This document shows positions 15,329-20,740 of a stretch of 20,740 nt of DNA, piece by piece. The notes beneath the pieces are model-generated. The model made no database searches. It had not been told where the DNA came from and was given only the letters and a program-made list of their open reading frames with translations. The DNA comes from an uncultured Oscillospiraceae bacterium. GTDB taxonomy: Bacteria; Bacillota; Clostridia; Oscillospirales; Oscillospiraceae. Numbering within the stretch: position 1 is the first letter of the stretch; the number at the start of each line of letters is the position of its first letter. The DNA is taken from positions 1-20,740 of the forward strand of contig CALWVX010000010.1 in NCBI GenBank assembly GCA_944385065.1, read 5' to 3'. Both the position numbers and the translations under genes were made by a program.

Positions 15329-16741
15329 TTACGACTGGCCGGCCTCCGCCTCGGGGCGGTATGTGATGAGGGAGACCACGATCAGCACCACCACGGACAG
15401 CAGGGAGCTTGCGATGTCGCTGGGGATGCCGAAGAAGGAGAAGCCACTCCAGCCCAGAGCCACAAAGATCAGGCCGCTGAACAATCCGGCGAAGGCGCCG
15501 ATCTTGGTGGCCTTTTTCCACAGCAGGCCGGCGACCACGGGGGCGAATACGCCGGCGGTGAACAGGGTGTAGGAGTAGTTCAGGACGCTGAGCACCGAGG
15601 GAATGGCCAGGGCGATGACCACCGAGACAATACCCACGACCAGGGTCATGATCTTGGACAGGCAGAGCAGCCGCTTCTGGACGGACGGATCGGTGGTGTC
15701 CTCCTTGCAGATGTAGCGCACATAGAGGTCGTTGACCACGTGGGAGGTGGCGGCGGTCAGAATGGAGTCGGCGGTGGAGACCACGGCGGCAATGATGGCC
15801 GCCAGCGTGAAGCCGGAGAAAACCGGGGGCAGCATGGCCCGGATCACAGTGGGAACCACCAGAGACTCGGTCTCCAGTCCGGGGAACAGACCCCGTCCGG
15901 CCATGCCCAGAATGACCGGGAAGAAGCAGATGACCAGCAGAATGATACAGGAGAGGATAGCGGACCGGAAGGCCGTTTTGGTGTCCTTGGCGGCAAACAG
16001 GCGCTGATAGACATCCTGGCCGATCAGGGTGTAAATGAACATGGGCAGAATGAGCCACAGCACATAGGAGGGCTCCGTTCCCTCCAGCAGGTTGAAGTAG
16101 TTGTCGGGCACACCGGTGGTCTCGATCTGCGCCGCAATGGTGTCCCAGCCGCCGCCCTTGACAACCACAAAGACAGTGGCGGCAATGATGCCCACCGCGG
16201 CCACAATGATCTGAATGAAGTCGGTGACCGTCACGGCCCACAGCCCGCCGAACGCGGTGAAGCCGATGAAGAACGCGGCCACGATAATAGAAGCAACAGT
16301 CAGGTTCCCGATCCCCAGGGAGGTCAGAATGCTGCCCGCGGAGGTCACCTGACCGGCCAGGATGCCGATCAGCGCCATCAGGGAGAGAATGGTGGTGAGC
16401 AGGCGCAGCAGCGGGCTGTGATAGCGGTTCTCCATAATCTCGGTGACGGTATAGACCTTCATGCCTTCCATCTTTTTCAGGATCAGGCACACAGCCAGAA
16501 TACCGACAGCGCCGGCCACCGGACTCCAATAGGCGCTCATGCCGTTGTTATAGGCCTCGCCGCCCACGCCGATGACGTAGCCGCCGCCGAAATAGGTGGC
16601 CACCAGAGTACCCGTTGCCAGGCCGAGCCCCAGCCGGCGGCCTGCCAGCAGATAGTCGTCCAGGCTGTTGTTGAACTTGTTGCAGTAAATCCCGACTCCA
16701 AAAATAGCGGCCAGATACAAAATGATGATTGCCAGTTCCAT
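15329..16741 (-). CDS. Sodium:solute symporter (SSS family)
   Basis: This 470-residue polytopic membrane protein has about 13 hydrophobic segments and the SSS-family signature near the N-terminus (NNSLDDYLLAGRRLG, then TYFGGGYVIGVGGEAY). Other family-like stretches are LAGQVTSAGSILTSLG and VVSTADSILTAATSHVVND, the latter around the Na2-site region. It should import a small solute, such as an amino acid, coupled to sodium. The start is set by GAGGAGAGG just upstream of the ATG. It lies 51 nt behind the ammonia-lyase-like gene on the same strand, with no promoter recognised between them, so the pair is probably one operon and the symporter likely supplies the lyase substrate. The solute itself cannot be read from sequence. 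Confidence 0.9.
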   Translation of the reverse strand: MELAIIILYLAAIFGVGIYCNKFNNSLDDYLLAGRRLGLGLATGTLVATYFGGGYVIGVGGEAYNNGMSAYWSPVAGAVGILAVCLILKKMEGMKVYTVTEIMENRYHSPLLRLLTTILSLMALIGILAGQVTSAGSILTSLGIGNLTVASIIVAAFFIGFTAFGGLWAVTVTDFIQIIVAAVGIIAATVFVVVKGGGWDTIAAQIETTGVPDNYFNLLEGTEPSYVLWLILPMFIYTLIGQDVYQRLFAAKDTKTAFRSAILSCIILLVICFFPVILGMAGRGLFPGLETESLVVPTVIRAMLPPVFSGFTLAAIIAAVVSTADSILTAATSHVVNDLYVRYICKEDTTDPSVQKRLLCLSKIMTLVVGIVSVVIALAIPSVLSVLNYSYTLFTAGVFAPVVAGLLWKKATKIGAFAGLFSGLIFVALGWSGFSFFGIPSDIASSLLSVVVLIVVSLITYRPEAEAGQS

Positions 16742-16792
16742 AGTACCTCTCCTCTCGTCTGTCTTGCTTTCGTACAGCCGGTTCTGAACGGC

Positions 16793-18355
16793 TCAGAACT
16801 CCAGCTCGCCGATCTCCTGCTCCACCAGATCCACCAGCGTGCTGTCCTTGACCAGTCCGTAGATGTACTCCATGTCCGGGTACAGGAAGCGGTCGTTCTC
16901 CACGAAGGGGACCTGCTGCCGGATATAGTCCCGGACCTTGGCCATGACGGGGGCGGGCTCCAGAGGCTTGAGGAAGTCCATGGCCTGAAGGGCCACATAG
17001 ATTTCAATCGCGGTGACATACTGCAGCTTTCGGGCGCAGTCCCCCGCCTTTTTGGAGGCGTAATAGGCCATGGACACCGGGTCCTCCTGGTTGGCGCAGG
17101 TGGGGATGCTGTCGATGGTGACGGGGATGGCCAGGTGCTTGATCTCGTTCATCAGGCCGGCCGCGGTGTACTGAGGGATCATGAAGCCGCTGTTGAGTCC
17201 GGGGTTGGAGACCAGGAACGCGGGCAGGCCGTCGTTCAGATTCCGGTTGACCATGCGGTCGGTCCCCCGCTCCACCAGATTGCCCACAATGGCGCAGGCC
17301 ATGGACAGCATGTCGGCGTGAGATCCCACGAAGCTGCCGTCGAAGTTGCCGCACATCAGGGCCACGCCGTCGTGCTCCCCCTCGGCAAAAATTTCCGGGT
17401 TGTCGCTGATGGAGTGCATCTCGTTGACAATGACCTCGTAGGCCTCTTTGATCAGCTTCTTGGCCGCCCCGTGAATCTGGGCCATGGAGCGCATCACATA
17501 GGCGTCCTGGACCTTGGCGTCCCGGTATTTTTCGCCGATCTGGCTGCCCGCCAGCATCCGGCGCAGGTTGGAGGCGGAGTTGATCTGCTCCTCGTGGTGC
17601 TTGGCCTCGTGGATCCGGGGGTCCAGCGCCTTGGTGGTGCCCCGGAGGGCCTCATAGCACAGCGCTCCCGCAATTTCCACATTCTGCATGGTCACGATCG
17701 ACTCATACAGGGCCAGAAGCCCCAGGGCGGTGACGGTGATCGTGCCGTTGAGCATGGACAGCCCCTCCTTATAGGAGAGCTTCAGCGGGGTGATTCCGTG
17801 CTTGGCCAGCACCTGGTCGGCCGGGCAGGGCTGACCGTTTTCATAGATCTTGCCCTCGCCGATGTAGGCCATCACCAGGTGGGCCTCCACGCCCAGATAG
17901 CCCACCGAACCCTCGCTGGGGGCAAAGGGAATCAGATCCTGATTGAGCATCTGCCGGATCAGATCCAGCGTCTCATAGCGGATGCCCGAGTGCCCTTTCC
18001 CCGCGTTCAGAATGGTCATCAGCATGACCGCCCGGGTCTGTTCCCGGGTCAGAGGCTCTCCCACGGCGCAGGAGTGCGTGCGGACGATGTTCTCCTGCAG
18101 GGTGGTGGCGTCTTCGGGGGAGATGGTGTAGCGGACATTTTCACCAAAGCCGGTTGTCACCCCGTAGATGATCCGGCCCTCCTTCAGAAACTGATCCAGA
18201 AGCTTGCGGTTGGCCCGGACGGCCTCCTCCAGTTCGGCGGTAAATTCAACCTGCGCGCCGTACTTGGCCACCGCGATAAACTCCTCCAGAGACAGCATGC
18301 AGTCGGAGATGCGCACGGTCGTAATGGTGCGGGCCTTTTTGACAGAGAGATTCAT
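16793..18355 (-). CDS. Histidine ammonia-lyase-like protein lacking the MIO triad
   Basis: The product is 520 residues, near the 505-510 of HutH. HAL/PAL-family residues are kept: Tyr64 in IYGVTTGFGE, His94 in VRTHSCAVGEPL, Asn203 in MLNGT, Gln283/Tyr286/Arg289 in VQDAYVMRS, Phe338 in CGNFDGSF, and Glu424 in ANQEDPVSMA. Thr93-His94 resembles the Ser-His pair that marks histidine-specific members. At the cofactor site, however, the usual GSVG-ASG-DLAP reads GSVG-YLG-VEAH: Tyr153-Leu154-Gly155 replace Ala-Ser-Gly. Leu cannot be dehydrated to form MIO, and no other Ala-Ser-Gly occurs in the protein. The start at 18355 follows AGGAAAGGAAG; 29 upstream in-frame residues overlap the sigma-54 promoter and are excluded. 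The gene heads an operon with the symporter. The family is certain; ammonia-lyase activity is not, and it may be another lyase, an aminomutase or a binding protein. Confidence 0.9.
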   Translation of the reverse strand: MNLSVKKARTITTVRISDCMLSLEEFIAVAKYGAQVEFTAELEEAVRANRKLLDQFLKEGRIIYGVTTGFGENVRYTISPEDATTLQENIVRTHSCAVGEPLTREQTRAVMLMTILNAGKGHSGIRYETLDLIRQMLNQDLIPFAPSEGSVGYLGVEAHLVMAYIGEGKIYENGQPCPADQVLAKHGITPLKLSYKEGLSMLNGTITVTALGLLALYESIVTMQNVEIAGALCYEALRGTTKALDPRIHEAKHHEEQINSASNLRRMLAGSQIGEKYRDAKVQDAYVMRSMAQIHGAAKKLIKEAYEVIVNEMHSISDNPEIFAEGEHDGVALMCGNFDGSFVGSHADMLSMACAIVGNLVERGTDRMVNRNLNDGLPAFLVSNPGLNSGFMIPQYTAAGLMNEIKHLAIPVTIDSIPTCANQEDPVSMAYYASKKAGDCARKLQYVTAIEIYVALQAMDFLKPLEPAPVMAKVRDYIRQQVPFVENDRFLYPDMEYIYGLVKDSTLVDLVEQEIGELEF

Positions 18356-18425
18356 GATCTCGCACTTCCTTTCCTGTTTCACTGAATGACGGATCGGGAA
18401 TTCCGATTTCCATGCTTTTATAACG

Positions 18426-18441
18426 AGCAAACTTTGTGCCA
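18426..18441 (-). promoter_or_regulatory. Sigma-54 (-24/-12) promoter, full consensus
   Basis: The minus strand reads TGGCACAAAGTTTGCT, matching TGGCACRNNNNTTGCW at every defined position. Transcription should start near 18415, leaving a leader of about 60 nt to the ATG at 18355. Its downstream unit is the ammonia-lyase-like gene and the symporter. A sigma-54 activator gene lies directly upstream on the same strand, which strongly supports the call. Confidence 0.9.
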
Positions 18442-18613
18442 ACTCGGCTTTCGTTTGGAAAACGGAATCGGCCGGACGGCTGCTGAATGGCTGAAAAAGC
18501 AGAGAAGAGGAGGGGAAAAGTTCCGAAATTCAATGATTCTGCCCTGCAAAATGAAGATTTTTTCTTTGGGAAGGAAGCAAAAAAAGGAGCGCGAGGGGAG
18601 AGAATCCGGGCAT

Positions 18614-18640
18614 AAAAAAGCCCCGTCCGGTTGGACGGGG
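18614..18640 (-). terminator. Intrinsic terminator of the sigma-54 activator gene
   Basis: On the minus strand CCCCGTCC-AACC-GGACGGGG forms an 8-bp stem followed by C and six Ts (complement of 18614-18619). It lies 47 nt after the stop of the activator gene and insulates the lyase operon from read-through, so that operon depends on its own promoter. Confidence 0.85.
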
Positions 18641-18687
18641 GAGCAAAAAATTTTGACTGTCAGATTTTTTGGCGCAAAATAATTTTT

Positions 18688-20361
18688 CTATTTCGGCGAA
18701 CCCGATTGGTTAAACCCGTATTTCTTGATGTAATACTGGCAGTTCTGCCGGCTGATTTTCAGCAGCTGCGCCGTTCTGGTGGCGTTTCGGTCACAGGCCA
18801 GATAGGCGGATTCCAAAATATGCTTCTCGTACTCGTCCACCAGCTGGGACAGGCCGCGGCGGAAGTCCACCGGCTCCGCGGCCGCCAGGGGCGAGTGAAC
18901 GGACTCCTTCCGCTGAGGCTGGAAATAGGCCGGAAAATCTTTCTCCCGGAGAACTCCGTCTGCCGCCACGCTCATGGAGTAGTCCAGAATGTGGAACAGC
19001 TCCCGGACGTTTCCGGGCCAGCTGTGCTGCCGCAGCCGGCGCCAATAGGCCGGTTCGATGGAGGTGATGGGCTGATCCGCGGTTCGCTGATGGTGGCGGA
19101 TGTAGTACCAGGTCAGCTTTTCCAGGTCCTCCATTCGATCCCGGAGAGGGGGGATCGTCAGGATCACCGATGCGACCCGGTAAAACAGGTCTTTGCGCAG
19201 CCGGCCCTGCTCCGTCAGTTCAAAGGCGTTCTCGTTGCAGGAGGAGATCAGCCGGACATTGATGGGGATATTGACCGTGCTGCCCACCCGCTGGAGCGTG
19301 TGTTCCTGAAAGACCCGCAGCAGCTTGGACTGCATAGGCAGGCTCATGGAGTTCAGCTCGTCCAGAAACAGGGTGCCCTGGTTGGCCAGTTCGATCAGCC
19401 CCACCCGGTCCACGCTGCCGGTAAAGGCCCCTTTGGCCGTCCCGAACAGCATCCCCTCGATCAGAGTCTCGGGAAAGGCAGCGCAGTTGACGGCGATGAA
19501 TTTCTCATTGCGGCGGGAGCTGAGGGCGTGAATCCCCTGGGCCAAGATTTCTTTTCCGGTTCCGGTCTCCCCCTGGATCAGAATGCTGTTTTCCCGGGGG
19601 GCCATGCGGGCCGCCAGGTCGATGGTGGCCCGCAGCTGCGGGTCGTCTCCAATCATGTCGTCCAGGGTATAGCGGGTGTCTCGGGACTGACTCAGGGGAG
19701 AGGGCAGATGGCTGACCAGGGTCTGCTGGAGCTGGTTGAATTCCGACAGGGTCTTTTTCGCGATGCCCATGTCCCGCTCCAGCGATACGCACCCCAGGAG
19801 CTCTCCGTTTTCCAGGACCGGGTAGGCCGAAGTGACGGTGACTAAGCCCTTGCCGGTGGTGGATTTATAGGTGTCGAATCGGCTGCGGACCGGCGATCGG
19901 TTCCGCAGCGCGGTGAGGGTGGTGCTGTAGTCCGCATCCACGTCAAAAATGTCCAGCAGCAGCTGCCCTTCCATATCCTGATCCTGAGGAATCTCCAGAA
20001 GGTTTTTGCTGGCCCGGTTCAAAAACAGAATTTCAGAGTCCGGGCCGTACAGCTGAATGCCGTCCTCGATGGTGTTGAGGGCCGCCTCCATCAGCTGCCT
20101 CTTGCGATCCTGAAGGCGCAGGGCCACGCAGCGCACGGCGCCGGAAATCTGAAAGCGCTCAAACAGAAAGCTTCGGTTCCGCCAGCGCAGCGTCCGGCTC
20201 AAATGGTCCCACGCTGCTCCGGGGACGTCGTCCAGGCGCGTTCCCACCCACGGCCGGAATTCCTCTCCCAGCAGGTCGCTGTGCCGGCTGTCCGCGCACT
20301 GGACTGTGCGCACGACGTCGTCCCCGTCCAGCACCAGCAAAATGTCCACAGCAGTCGTCAT
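18688..20361 (-). CDS. PAS-containing sigma-54-dependent transcriptional activator
   Basis: This 557-residue enhancer-binding protein is of the RocR-like type. An N-terminal region (1-85, possibly PAS-like) and a PAS domain (about 88-200) serve as sensors. The AAA+ domain (about 235-460) has Walker A GETGTGKE at 264-271, the sigma-54 contact loop GAFTGS at 311-316 (usually GAFTGA), Walker B LFLDE at 331-335, and arginine-finger region RLRKDLFYR near 387-395. A Fis-type helix-turn-helix closes the protein (about 525-550, NATRTAQLLKISRQNCQYY). No receiver domain is present, so a small ligand is the likely signal. GAGGGGG just upstream of the ATG overlaps the stop codon of the preceding gene. 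Its natural target is the sigma-54 promoter at 18426-18441. Confidence 0.93.
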   Translation of the reverse strand: MTTAVDILLVLDGDDVVRTVQCADSRHSDLLGEEFRPWVGTRLDDVPGAAWDHLSRTLRWRNRSFLFERFQISGAVRCVALRLQDRKRQLMEAALNTIEDGIQLYGPDSEILFLNRASKNLLEIPQDQDMEGQLLLDIFDVDADYSTTLTALRNRSPVRSRFDTYKSTTGKGLVTVTSAYPVLENGELLGCVSLERDMGIAKKTLSEFNQLQQTLVSHLPSPLSQSRDTRYTLDDMIGDDPQLRATIDLAARMAPRENSILIQGETGTGKEILAQGIHALSSRRNEKFIAVNCAAFPETLIEGMLFGTAKGAFTGSVDRVGLIELANQGTLFLDELNSMSLPMQSKLLRVFQEHTLQRVGSTVNIPINVRLISSCNENAFELTEQGRLRKDLFYRVASVILTIPPLRDRMEDLEKLTWYYIRHHQRTADQPITSIEPAYWRRLRQHSWPGNVRELFHILDYSMSVAADGVLREKDFPAYFQPQRKESVHSPLAAAEPVDFRRGLSQLVDEYEKHILESAYLACDRNATRTAQLLKISRQNCQYYIKKYGFNQSGSPK

Positions 20362-20371
20362 CTGATCCCCC

Positions 20372-20740
20372 TCAGCGCAGATCCAGATTCAGGTCCACAT
20401 TTCCCTCAATGCCGGCCACCGTGCCGGTGTGGGTGTACTGCCACAGGTCGAAGGCGTAGTAAAAGTCGGGGCTGGAGCCGTATTCCGCCAGCCACAGGGT
20501 CTGATCGGACAGCTCCCCCAGATCGTAGTGGAGATAGCCCAGGTCCTGATTGAAATAGACGGCGGGCGTATAGCCGGCCGCCTGGATTTCCTGACAGAAG
20601 GCCAGGGCGCACTGAGTGATGGCCTCGCCGGACAGGCCGCTGGTGCGGGCGGTGTAGTCCCCGGTGATGGGCTCCCAGTCGAACGCCACCGGATAGGTCA
20701 CCTCATAGTCCCGGATGGCGTTGAGGACGAAGGCGGCCTC
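20372..20740 (-). CDS. GH25 lysozyme-like protein, C-terminal part
   Basis: This is the last 123 codons of a gene whose start lies beyond the right edge; the frame is open to the window end. It shows GH25 (Cellosyl/lysozyme) features: the catalytic D-x-E in PVAFDWEPITG, then GYTPAVYFNQDLGYLHYDL, LWLAEYGSSPDFYYAFDLWQ, and the closing GIEGNVDLNLDLR. GH25 enzymes cut the glycan of peptidoglycan and are usually secreted or phage-derived. The N-terminal signal region cannot be seen. The stop codon overlaps the ribosome binding site of the sigma-54 activator gene 10 nt downstream, so the two are probably transcribed together. A GTG at 20701 could be mistaken for a start, but the homology extends upstream of it. 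Confidence 0.88.
   Translation of the reverse strand, partial: EAAFVLNAIRDYEVTYPVAFDWEPITGDYTARTSGLSGEAITQCALAFCQEIQAAGYTPAVYFNQDLGYLHYDLGELSDQTLWLAEYGSSPDFYYAFDLWQYTHTGTVAGIEGNVDLNLDLR

Larger units (their letters stand above)
18356..18687. other. 332-nt intergenic control region
   Basis: No gene lies here. From right to left it contains the terminator of the regulator gene (18614-18640), about 150 nt of purine-rich DNA where activator sites would be expected, a small palindrome (CGTTT-GGA-AAACG, 18452-18464), the sigma-54 promoter (18426-18441), and the leader with the ribosome binding site of the lyase-like gene. Confidence 0.7.

Noticed and set aside
17880..17930. Possibility that the missing Ala-Ser-Gly results from a local frameshift
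   Set aside because: The reading frame is continuous on both sides with conserved family residues, and neither alternative frame over this stretch encodes Ala-Ser-Gly.
14951..18385. Very long open frame on the plus strand across the symporter and lyase-like genes
   Set aside because: It is antisense to two clear protein families, has low-complexity Gly/His/Gln/Asp-rich composition, and no plausible start signal. It is a by-product of GC-rich codon use on the opposite strand.
18452..18464. CGTTT-GGA-AAACG palindrome as the activator binding site
   Set aside because: It is only 5-bp per arm and lies about 10 nt upstream of the -24 element, too close for a normal enhancer site of a sigma-54 activator.

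Overview
The window looks like a chromosomal segment of an anaerobic, low-to-moderately GC-rich-to-GC-rich Clostridia member, most likely of the Oscillospiraceae (Flavonifractor / Pseudoflavonifractor / Oscillibacter-like). This is inferred from the Firmicutes-type protein families (GSI-alpha glutamine synthetase, Fe-S type PurF, PepV, YitT), strong purine-rich ribosome binding sites, TTGACA/TATAAT promoters, and the glnA - ANTAR regulator - gltB - gltD order also known in clostridia. No rRNA, tRNA or CRISPR array was seen.

Layout. Positions 254-3773 hold an M29/NicX-like metalloenzyme (minus) divergent from a PepV-type dipeptidase and a YitT-type membrane protein (plus). This block has visibly lower GC than the rest and ends at a gene-free stretch (3774-4315) containing a perfect 17-bp inverted repeat and a decayed IS3-type orfA. 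Next come a LysR-family regulator and purF (both minus). PurF most likely starts at a TTG codon that places its catalytic Cys near the N-terminus. Divergent from purF, an ideal promoter and a leader terminator precede glnA, followed by an ANTAR-type RNA-binding regulator and both subunits of glutamate synthase (gltB, gltD). This is a complete GS-GOGAT ammonia assimilation operon with a built-in candidate antitermination circuit.

Convergent to it on the minus strand is a two-gene unit, a histidine ammonia-lyase-like protein followed by a sodium:solute symporter. A full-consensus sigma-54 promoter lies in front of it, and its likely activator (PAS + AAA+ + Fis-type HTH) is encoded immediately upstream, itself 10 nt behind the 3' end of a GH25 lysozyme gene that runs off the right edge.

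The most interesting item is the ammonia-lyase homologue. Every catalytic residue of the HAL family that I could align by eye is kept (Tyr64, His94, Asn203, Gln283, Tyr286, Arg289, Phe338, Glu424), but the Ala-Ser-Gly triad that cyclises into the MIO cofactor is replaced by Tyr-Leu-Gly. The enzyme cannot make MIO in the known way, so it is a candidate for an undescribed cofactor-free or different chemistry, in a dedicated sigma-54-controlled uptake/catabolism module.

As a whole the window is centred on amino-acid nitrogen: peptide hydrolysis, uptake and possible deamination of an amino acid on one side, and ammonia capture by GS-GOGAT plus glutamine use by PurF on the other.
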